Under the pieces are notes generated by a model, which worked only from the letters and a program-made list of their open reading frames with translations, searched no databases and was not told the DNA's origin. Made by a program: the position numbers and the translations under genes. Positions 54,719 to 62,303 of a stretch of DNA of 64,000 nucleotides are shown piece after piece (the stretch's first letter is position 1; every line of letters starts with the position of its first letter). The DNA lies in contig SVAI01000001.1 in the NCBI GenBank assembly GCA_015059495.1, positions 62,001-126,000 on the forward strand, given 5' to 3'. Source of the stretch: Bacillota bacterium (GTDB lineage Bacteria > Bacillota_I > Bacilli_A > RF39 > UBA660).

Positions 54719-56323
54719 TTATCTAAGGACAGCATGTACAACCAATCTTGCATCATTTTCTACACAAGTAGATAGTGTAAGTATTTTATCATTTTCATCT
54801 ATTATAGTATCACTTTGAAATATACTTCTAGCTCTTAATGTTTCAATAAAATTCATATATTCTTCATCACTATCAAAATCACTTTGTAAATAATCATCAG
54901 TAACTTTAATACTGTAAATAGAGAATACTTCCCATTCATGTTCTTCAAACATAGTATTAAAATATATTCTTATATTCTTGGCATTATTATACCAATTCTC
55001 TTTAGTTAAATTACTTAAAGTACCAAACATAACACCACTATAGAATCTATTATGAGCAAATAGTATTGTATTTCTATCTAAATCTCTAGTACTATTAGCA
55101 CTATTCATAAATACCCAACCATTATAATCCCATTTCTTATCATAATTATGACTTAAATAATATGAGTTATCATTAGCTTTAACAACTGGATAATCAATGT
55201 TAGTACCAGGTACAATAATCCATCCAACAGTATCAGTATTTAAATCAAGTAATGCTCTCATCTTAGGTAACATATATTCTTCTAATGGTACTGCAGGTCT
55301 TTCTTTCTTAGGATCATTTTCTTCAACAGGTTCTACTTCTATAGGTTCATCTTCTTTTTTAACTTCTTCTTCATTAACATTAGATATAGTTTCTTCTATT
55401 CTAGATTTAATATCTTCTATATTTTGTTCACTTTGCATATTAGATAATACTATAAATACACATGAACCAGCAGATATTAAAATAGTTAATGCAGCACATA
55501 AAAGTAGAGTAGTATAAATAATTTGTTTACCTAAATTATTCTTAACATATTCATTAGTATATTTTAAATCTAATAAATTACCATGTCTTTTTAAATATCT
55601 CTTAATTTTCTTTAACTTATTAATAATATCTTTATCTGTAATATTATCATGTATAATAATTCTTAAATGTTTTACTTTATGTTTAACTAATATTTTAGAT
55701 AATGTATTCAATGATTCTATTGAACACGAATTAAAATGTATAGTTTTTAAATATTTATTAATCTTTAAGAATGATTCAAAATCTAAATAATCTTGATCAA
55801 TAAGTGGAGGATTAAACTTAATTGAGGTCTTATAATACATCTTTGAATAACTAATTAAATTATTATCTTCAAAGAAATTAGAAGTATATAATATTTCTTG
55901 TCTAGATTCAATATTTATATTATTCTTATCAAATAATTCAATCATATAAGTAGGTATTGAATAACAACTTATATTTTTAAATTTATTTAGTTTCATTATT
56001 ATTTCATAAGCTTCATAAGTGAAGTTATTTTCATCACTTATATATAATAAATCTAAATTAGGTATATATTCTAAAGCATCTTTAAATGTAACAAGTATTT
56101 CTAAATTAGTTATTATTATTTTATCTATATTATTATTTTGTATTAGTTCTTTTATGAATAAGCCTACTAAATTATAATTCTTAATAATATATTCATCAGA
56201 GAATATTAACTTATTATCAGATATAATATTTGTATTAATTAAGTCTTCTTTATGTTCTTGGTATTTATAATTATATTCAAAAATAAGACTATTTTTCTTT
56301 AATTCTATTAATATTTTTTTCAA
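54719..56323 (-). CDS. class B-like sortase with an N-terminal cytoplasmic domain
   Basis: 534 residues. Residues 1-265 form a cytoplasmic Ile/Asn-rich domain with a leucine-rich-repeat feel; a helix at about 268-293 crosses the membrane; an acidic stalk follows; and from about 350 there is a sortase fold (VGWIIVPGTNIDYPVV ... WVFMNSAN) with His424, Cys520 in LSTC and Arg526. Ordinary class B sortases are about 250 residues and lack the first domain. TTG start after aaggaggag. Divergent from an NPETG substrate gene. Confidence 0.85.
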   Translation of the reverse strand: MKKILIELKKNSLIFEYNYKYQEHKEDLINTNIISDNKLIFSDEYIIKNYNLVGLFIKELIQNNNIDKIIITNLEILVTFKDALEYIPNLDLLYISDENNFTYEAYEIIMKLNKFKNISCYSIPTYMIELFDKNNINIESRQEILYTSNFFEDNNLISYSKMYYKTSIKFNPPLIDQDYLDFESFLKINKYLKTIHFNSCSIESLNTLSKILVKHKVKHLRIIIHDNITDKDIINKLKKIKRYLKRHGNLLDLKYTNEYVKNNLGKQIIYTTLLLCAALTILISAGSCVFIVLSNMQSEQNIEDIKSRIEETISNVNEEEVKKEDEPIEVEPVEENDPKKERPAVPLEEYMLPKMRALLDLNTDTVGWIIVPGTNIDYPVVKANDNSYYLSHNYDKKWDYNGWVFMNSANSTRDLDRNTILFAHNRFYSGVMFGTLSNLTKENWYNNAKNIRIYFNTMFEEHEWEVFSIYSIKVTDDYLQSDFDSDEEYMNFIETLRARSIFQSDTIIDENDKILTLSTCVENDARLVVHAVLR

Positions 56324-56467
56324 GTTAACTCCTCCTTAATCTCCCTATGATAATATAATACCATAGTTTGACATTTTTTTCTCAAAAAATATTGCTTTAT
56401 TAAAAATTTTTGTTATAATTAAATTAAGATAGAGAAAAATATAGAATATAGAGGAGAGTAAAATTAT

Positions 56468-57076
56468 ATGAAAAAAATTAATCTATTTGTAGTTGCAATG
56501 GTTGCTATGTTAGGATTTAGTGTTAATGCTAAAGCTGCTAACTCAATTAAATTAGAATGTGATAAAACTCAAATTAAAATTGAAGAATCAACAAACTGTA
56601 CTGTATCTTTAACATTAGATACTGATATCAGTGTTGCTACTGTTCAATTATCTGCTAGTGAAACATTAGATATTTCTAATGTAACACCAAACAAAGCAAT
56701 GGGATGGACAGCTTCAACTGCTACTGCTCCAACTGGTACTTATACATTTAATAATACTGCTGGTAAGACAGGACAATTATTCTCATTCACAGTTAAACTA
56801 AATTCTAAAGCAAAAGAATTAGGAAAAGATGAAAGTTGTGGTAACTTATGTATTGCTGCTGCAACAATCAAAGATGCAGCTGGAAATCCAGGAGCTACTC
56901 CACAAGGAGTTGGAACTTGTTATTCACCAACTGTAGTTGAAGAAACTTGTGTAGGAAAAGATTGTAATCCAGAAACTGGTTCATTTGCTAACTATGCAAT
57001 TATCGTTGCTTCAATCTTAATTGCTGGTGCTGCAGTTATCGTTGCAAGAAAATCTACAAAATTCTTTAGAGTATAA
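56468..57076 (+). CDS. sortase-anchored surface protein (NPETG)
   Basis: 202 residues: signal peptide (1-23, ending AKA), a beta-sandwich of about 125 residues somewhat like a cohesin fold, a short Cys-containing linker, the sorting signal NPETG (167-171), a hydrophobic helix and the tail ARKSTKFFRV. The motif is between LPxTG and the NPxTN of class B substrates. It is divergent from the sortase gene (145-base spacer), which makes that enzyme the obvious partner (inference). Third-position C is frequent, so expression may be high. Confidence 0.85.
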   Translation: MKKINLFVVAMVAMLGFSVNAKAANSIKLECDKTQIKIEESTNCTVSLTLDTDISVATVQLSASETLDISNVTPNKAMGWTASTATAPTGTYTFNNTAGKTGQLFSFTVKLNSKAKELGKDESCGNLCIAAATIKDAAGNPGATPQGVGTCYSPTVVEETCVGKDCNPETGSFANYAIIVASILIAGAAVIVARKSTKFFRV

Positions 57077-57086
57077 AAATAGACAT

Positions 57087-57115
57087 AAAAAAGTGTAAAT
57101 ATTACACTTTTTTTT
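57087..57115 (+). terminator. rho-independent terminator
   Basis: AAAAAGTGTAA, loop ATA, TTACACTTTTT and T-run. Confidence 0.85.
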
Positions 57116-57169
57116 ATTTACTAATCAAAAACAACACTTTTATGATAAAATATATTCGTGGTGAAGATT

Positions 57170-57910
57170 ATGTTTGAAAATGATACAAACTTTTTAGATC
57201 AACACTTTTTAGTTGATGAAAATATTATAAAAACTTTTATTGATAGTTGTGAAATTACTAAAGATGATATTGTTCTAGAAGTAGGTCCTGGAAAAGGTGT
57301 ACTTACTAAATATTTAAAAGAACAAGCTAATAAATTATTAGTTATTGAAAAAGATGTGAGATTAATACCATTTTTAAAAGATTACGATGTAACCTACAGG
57401 GATGTTCTTCATTGTGATATACCTGATGTTAACAAAATAGTAACATCACTTCCATATTCGATTACTGAACCATTTCTTTATAAGTTATTAGATGTAAAAT
57501 TTGATAAACTAATAATGATGTGTGGTAAAAATTTTGTTGATAATCTAGAAAGTAATAACACTAAGCTATCTATTATGTGTAATTTATATTTTAACTATAC
57601 TAAAATATGTGATGTTAAACCTGATAGTTTTAATCCTAAACCAAAGGTTATGTCATCACTTATAACTATGACTAAAAAAGATGAAGGAGAACTATCTAAA
57701 AAAGATAAAATAGTTAGATTATTATATAAATATAGATATATGAAAGTTAAGAATGCCTTAAAAGAAATATTAATTAAACTAGATAATTTAACACAAAGAC
57801 AAGCTAAAGATATAATTAAGAATTATAATATTAATGAAGATATATCTAATAAATTATTTGATGAATTATCTAATGTCGAAGTTGTAGAACTATATAAACT
57901 AATAAATTAA
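57170..57910 (+). CDS. 16S rRNA adenine dimethyltransferase (KsgA/RsmA-like)
   Basis: 246 residues. SAM-binding motif LEVGPGKGVLTKYL (about 40-53), acidic loop EKD, and the target-base motif SLPYSITEPFLYKLL, a relative of NIPYYITSPI. C-terminal helical domain present. KsgA dimethylates two adenines near the 3' end of 16S rRNA; Erm-type 23S methylases share the fold, but the SLPYSIT form and DQHFLVDENII opening favour KsgA. Sequence is diverged, closer in style to archaeal forms. Start ATG 57170. Confidence 0.82.
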   Translation: MFENDTNFLDQHFLVDENIIKTFIDSCEITKDDIVLEVGPGKGVLTKYLKEQANKLLVIEKDVRLIPFLKDYDVTYRDVLHCDIPDVNKIVTSLPYSITEPFLYKLLDVKFDKLIMMCGKNFVDNLESNNTKLSIMCNLYFNYTKICDVKPDSFNPKPKVMSSLITMTKKDEGELSKKDKIVRLLYKYRYMKVKNALKEILIKLDNLTQRQAKDIIKNYNINEDISNKLFDELSNVEVVELYKLIN

Positions 57911-57938
57911 AGAAATATTAAAAAAATATTTCTTTTTT
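57909..57938 (+). terminator. rho-independent terminator
   Basis: AAAGAAATATT / AATATTTCTTT with T-run. Confidence 0.8.
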
Positions 57939-57993
57939 TATTTTTAAATAGTATAATGAAATTAGATATAAACTAGCAGGGAGGTTTTGGTAG

Positions 57994-58614
57994 ATGTCTA
58001 GATATATTAAAGTAGATAATTTGTCTGACAATACAGACAATATTTTAAATGTTGGAATGCAAGTAGATGATAACGTATTAATTTCTTCATTTGACATTCC
58101 TAACAATGCGAAAGCAAATATTAATGAATCACTTAATAAATATGATTTTTATGATTCACTATTAGAATCTATGCTAATAGAAAGAGAAGTAAGATTAGAT
58201 CCTAAATTTATTAAAAATTATTTAAAAATGTCATCAATGAGTGAAAAAGAATATAAAAAATTCATTAAGCAAAGATACACAATGGCAATAAAGAATTTTA
58301 TTGATGAAAATTATATAACTATAGATATGGCTATTAAAATAGCTAAAGCTAAGTTATATAATGCAATTCCAGAAAAGTTTGATAAGAAAGATTTCTTAAT
58401 TGATTTTAACGATGATGAAGAAATAATGGGATTAAAGAATAAATATCGTAAACAAATCAAAGAAGATGAAATTAAGTATATTGAAGAAGAAAAAAGAAGT
58501 CTAAACTTTGAAAAAGAAAGAATAGATAAAGAATATGAGCAAGCACTACTTCAAACAGCAGCACTTGCAACAAAGAGAAATAAAATAAATGAAAGAATCA
58601 AGAATATAGGATAG
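57994..58614 (+). CDS. hypothetical coiled-coil protein, 206 aa
   Basis: No family recognised. A charged N-terminal half, then a helical stretch, and a likely coiled coil from about 145 to the end (EIKYIEEEKRSLNFEKERIDKEYEQALL in parts). No signal peptide. Strong gggagg site. It is followed 12 bases later by another hypothetical gene, and the pair forms a short operon. Confidence 0.62.
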   Translation: MSRYIKVDNLSDNTDNILNVGMQVDDNVLISSFDIPNNAKANINESLNKYDFYDSLLESMLIEREVRLDPKFIKNYLKMSSMSEKEYKKFIKQRYTMAIKNFIDENYITIDMAIKIAKAKLYNAIPEKFDKKDFLIDFNDDEEIMGLKNKYRKQIKEDEIKYIEEEKRSLNFEKERIDKEYEQALLQTAALATKRNKINERIKNIG

Positions 58615-58626
58615 AGGTAGTAAATT

Positions 58627-58986
58627 ATGTTAAACAATTTTGATACACCACAAGATCATGGTAGAAGCGACGAACAATTAGTTAAGTCAACTGATGCAAG
58701 AACACTAGTTGAAATATGGAAAACAATCCATACTTCAGAAGAAGCTAAAGAAAGTCTTGCACCATCTGTAGCAAAAGGATTAGATTATTTTGTAAATAGA
58801 TTTGTAGCATCAACATTACCTTATATGGAAAGTGATGTTATAGGACATGAAGAATCAGCTTTTGAAAGATATGACAAAATAACAAATTATGATTCTCCAG
58901 ATTATAAAAGATTAACAAGAGAAAGACAATATATTGATTCAGTTGAAGAAATGTATAAAGAATCACAACCAGAAAAGAGCAAGTAA
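58627..58986 (+). CDS. hypothetical protein, 119 aa
   Basis: Unrecognised acidic, helical, cytoplasmic protein (DARTLVEIWKTIHTSEEAKESLAPSVAKGLDYF in parts). Second gene of the pair; a GCAA/TTGC hairpin with T-run overlaps the stop codon. Confidence 0.6.
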   Translation: MLNNFDTPQDHGRSDEQLVKSTDARTLVEIWKTIHTSEEAKESLAPSVAKGLDYFVNRFVASTLPYMESDVIGHEESAFERYDKITNYDSPDYKRLTRERQYIDSVEEMYKESQPEKSK

Positions 58987-59039
58987 TTTGCTTTTTTTTA
59001 TTTTTAATATATAATATAAACAAAAGAGGACGGAAATTT

Positions 59040-59555
59040 ATGAGTAATATAGTGTTTAGAGAATTGACTGATTCAATAGACAACTTTAGAAATTTACATA
59101 AATGGTGCAGTCAAAAAGATGTATGGGAGTGGTTTGAACAAAGACTATTAACATATGATGAAATAATTGAAAAATATCAAAATAAACTAGCAATTAATGA
59201 AGAAGATATGTATATCATTAATTATAATAAAAAAGATATAGGTTTTACTCAAATATATAAATTTGTTAATTATATGAAGATAATACCTGAATGCCAAAAT
59301 ATAATAGAGTTTGATATATATATGGATAATATGTTTATAGGTCAAGGAATAGGTACTGAAGTAGTTAAGAAAGAATGTAAATTTATCTTTGATAATTATA
59401 ATTGTGATGCAATTGTTTTAAGACCTTTTTCAAGAAATATTAGAGCTATTAAATGTTATGAAAAGTGTGGTTTTAAATTTATCAAAGAATATGATGGTCA
59501 AGATACTTTAGGAAATCCTGAAAAAATATCGATATTTTATATAAAGAAACCTTGA
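59040..59555 (+). CDS. GNAT acetyltransferase, AAC(6')-like
   Basis: 171 residues. N-terminal LHKWCSQKDVWEWF ... YDEIIEKYQNK resembles the AAC(6')/Acetyltransf_8 opening; acetyl-CoA loop MFIGQGIGTEVVK (about 99-111), then RPFSRNIRAIKCYEKCGFKFIKEY. The family acetylates aminoglycosides, protein N-termini or siderophore precursors. Resistance activity cannot be claimed from sequence alone. The leuS promoter begins inside its stop region. Confidence 0.82.
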   Translation: MSNIVFRELTDSIDNFRNLHKWCSQKDVWEWFEQRLLTYDEIIEKYQNKLAINEEDMYIINYNKKDIGFTQIYKFVNYMKIIPECQNIIEFDIYMDNMFIGQGIGTEVVKKECKFIFDNYNCDAIVLRPFSRNIRAIKCYEKCGFKFIKEYDGQDTLGNPEKISIFYIKKP

Positions 59556-59580
59556 TATTTCTTTTGGTTTTGATTATAAT
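59552..59580 (+). promoter_or_regulatory. leuS promoter
   Basis: TTGATA (59552-59557), 17 bases, TATAAT (59575-59580). Confidence 0.75.
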
Positions 59581-59589
59581 TAATACATT

Positions 59590-59778
59590 AAGTGTTGATT
59601 TAGAAGTAGTAGTTAACATAATTTTCAAAGAGAGTCTATGGTTGGTGTAAATAGATAAAAGGAGTTAATGAACTTGTCTAATGAACTTAAAAGGGTAATT
59701 CCTTTAAAGATTATTAAAGTAAAAAAATAAGGTGGTACCACGGCTATTTCGTCCTTAAGCGAACTAGTCGTGTTTTTT
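59590..59778 (+). ncRNA. T-box leader, Leu (CTT) specifier
   Basis: Stem I with AAAGAGAGTCTATGG and GGTTGGTG, a specifier TGAA-CTT-G (CTT at 59673-59675) and the T-box core GGTGGTACCACGG (59731-59743). The terminator pairs CACGGCTATTTCG with CGAACTAGTCGTG (59738-59772) before a T-run. tRNA-Leu starvation would induce leuS. Confidence 0.92.
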
Positions 59779-59799
59779 ATTTAAAGAAAGGTGATAAAT

Positions 59800-62214
59800 A
59801 TGTACGATTTTAAAACAATTGAAAAGAAATGGCAAAAGTATTGGGAAGAAAATCAAACATTTAAAACTGATATTTGGGATTTTTCTAAACCTAAGTTTTA
59901 TGCTTTAGATATGTTTCCATACCCATCTGGTGTAGGTCTACATGCTGGACATCCAGAAGGTTATACTGCAACTGACATTGTTGCACGTATGAAAAGAATG
60001 CAAGGATTTAACGTTCTTCATCCAATGGGTTATGATTCATTTGGTTTACCTGCAGAACAATATGCAGTAACTACAGGTAATCATCCGGCTGGATTTACTG
60101 AAAAGAATATTCAAACATTCTCTAAACAATTAAAAGAATTAGGTTTTGATTATGATTGGGATAGATGTATAGCAACATCTGATCCTTCATACTATAAATG
60201 GACTCAATGGATATTTAAACAATTATATAAAGACGGATATGCTAAATATGTTGATATGCCAGTTAACTGGTGTGAAGAACTAGGAACAGTACTATCTAAC
60301 GATGAAGTAATTGATGGTAAGAGTGAACGTGGTGGATATCCAGTTGTAAGAAAGAACATGAAACAACTATGTATTGATCAAGTTAAATTTGCTGAAAAAT
60401 TACTTGAAGGTTTAGATACAATTGATTGGCCTGAATCAACAAAAGAAATGCAAAGAAACTGGATTGGTAAGTCTACAGGTGTAGAACTAGATGTTGAAAT
60501 CTCTGGTGGTGGAAAGTTCTCAATTTTCACAACTTGTATTGAAACAGTTTATGGTATTACATTCTTTGTAATTGCCCCAGATGGTAAATTAATCCAAGAA
60601 TTAATGCCTAGAGTAGAAAACAAAGAAGAAGTTCAAAAATACATTGACGAAACTGCTAAAAAGAGTGCAATGGATAGAACTGAACTAAATAAAGGTAAGA
60701 GTGGTGTAGAAGTTAAAGGTATTAAAGCTATTAATCCAATTAATGGTAAAGAAGTACCAATCTTCTTAGGAGACTTTGTTTTAGGTGATTATGGTACAGG
60801 TGCAGTTATGGCTGTTCCAACACATGATCAAAGAGACTTTGAATATGCTCAAGCTCATAATATTCCTATGATTGAAGTAATCGAAGGTGGAGATGTAACT
60901 AAACAAGCATTCGAAAAGGGAGATTACTTAGGTAAAGGATGTAAGTTAATTAACTCTGAAGAATTCACTGGTTTAACTGTAGAAGAAGCAAAAGAAAAGA
61001 TTACTGATAAATTAGTAAATGAAGGTATTGCTAGACGTACAGTTAACTATAAATTTAGAGAATGGATCTTTGCAAGACAAAGATATTGGGGTGAACCAGT
61101 ACCTATTGTTCATTTAGAAAATGGTGAAGAATATCTACTTCCAGATGAAGAACTACCTTTAGAATTACCAGTTCTAGATGATTATCAAGGACATAATGGT
61201 AAAGCACCTCTAGAAAATGCTGAAGAATGGAAACATTATGATAAAAATGGAGTTAAAGGATTAAGAGAAACTTCAACTATGCCAGGTTCAGCTGGATCAA
61301 GTTGGTATTTCTTAAGATATATAGATCCTAAAAATACAGAAGAATTTGCTAACCAAGAATTATTAAAACATTGGATGCCAGTAGATCTTTACATGGGTGG
61401 ACCAGAACATGCAGTTGGACACTTAATGTACTCAAGAATCTGGAATCATTATCTATATGATAAAGGATTATCTCCAGTTAAAGAACCATTTAAAAAATTA
61501 GTTCATCAAGGTATGATTTTAGGTTCAAACGGAATTAAGATGGGTAAACGTTTCCCTGAGTTCGTTGTTAATCCTTCTGATGTAGTAAGAGATCATGGAG
61601 CAGATACTCTAAGACTATATGAAATGTTTATGGGACCACTTGAAGCATCTAAACCATGGTCAAACCAAGGTGTAGAAGGTGCTCATAAATTCCTAGATAG
61701 AGTATATAGAGCTATTGTTGAAGATAATAAAGTAAATGATGAACCAAATAAAAATCTAGAAACAATTTATCATAAGATGGTTAAAAAAGTTACTAATGAT
61801 TTTGAAAACTTATCATTTAATACTGCAATATCTGAAATGATGATCTTTATAAATGCTGTATATAAAGAAAATAATTTACCTAAAGAATATGCTGAAGGTT
61901 TTGTTAAATTATTAAATCCTATTGCACCACACATCACTGAAGAAATGTGGGAAAAACTAGGACACAACACAACTATAGCATATGAATCATGGCCAACTTT
62001 TGATGAATCTAAAACAGTAGATGAAGAAAAAGAAATTGGTGTTCAAGTAAATGGTAAATTAAGAGCAACAATTAAAGTTAATGTTAATGATGATGAAGAA
62101 ACATTAAAAGAAAAAGCTTTAAAAGAAGAAAATGTTATCAAATTTACTGAAGGTAAAGAAATAGTTAAAGTAATAGCTATTAAAGGTAAAATAGTTAATA
62201 TAGTTGTTAAATAA
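59800..62214 (+). CDS. leuS: leucyl-tRNA synthetase
   Basis: 804 residues, class Ia. HIGH-like motif MFPYPSGVGLHAGHPEGY, HPMGYDSFGLPAEQYA, editing domain (about 220-410) with GTGAVMAVPTHDQRD, and SGGEH-region MGGPEHAVGHLMYSR. The KMSKS loop reads KMGKR (in NGIKMGKRFPEFVVNP), an altered form. Start ATG 59800 is preferred after aaaggtg over the GTG at 59791. Regulated by the T-box upstream. Confidence 0.96.
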   Translation: MYDFKTIEKKWQKYWEENQTFKTDIWDFSKPKFYALDMFPYPSGVGLHAGHPEGYTATDIVARMKRMQGFNVLHPMGYDSFGLPAEQYAVTTGNHPAGFTEKNIQTFSKQLKELGFDYDWDRCIATSDPSYYKWTQWIFKQLYKDGYAKYVDMPVNWCEELGTVLSNDEVIDGKSERGGYPVVRKNMKQLCIDQVKFAEKLLEGLDTIDWPESTKEMQRNWIGKSTGVELDVEISGGGKFSIFTTCIETVYGITFFVIAPDGKLIQELMPRVENKEEVQKYIDETAKKSAMDRTELNKGKSGVEVKGIKAINPINGKEVPIFLGDFVLGDYGTGAVMAVPTHDQRDFEYAQAHNIPMIEVIEGGDVTKQAFEKGDYLGKGCKLINSEEFTGLTVEEAKEKITDKLVNEGIARRTVNYKFREWIFARQRYWGEPVPIVHLENGEEYLLPDEELPLELPVLDDYQGHNGKAPLENAEEWKHYDKNGVKGLRETSTMPGSAGSSWYFLRYIDPKNTEEFANQELLKHWMPVDLYMGGPEHAVGHLMYSRIWNHYLYDKGLSPVKEPFKKLVHQGMILGSNGIKMGKRFPEFVVNPSDVVRDHGADTLRLYEMFMGPLEASKPWSNQGVEGAHKFLDRVYRAIVEDNKVNDEPNKNLETIYHKMVKKVTNDFENLSFNTAISEMMIFINAVYKENNLPKEYAEGFVKLLNPIAPHITEEMWEKLGHNTTIAYESWPTFDESKTVDEEKEIGVQVNGKLRATIKVNVNDDEETLKEKALKEENVIKFTEGKEIVKVIAIKGKIVNIVVK

Positions 62215-62239
62215 GGTTTACAAGAGTAAACCTTATTTT
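62211..62239 (+). terminator. leuS terminator
   Basis: AATAAGGTTTAC, loop AAGA, GTAAACCTTATT and T-run. Confidence 0.85.
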
Positions 62240-62303
62240 TATATACTATAGATTTTATACAACTCGTTATGGTATAATAAAAATAATAAGATAGGTGATG
62301 CAT

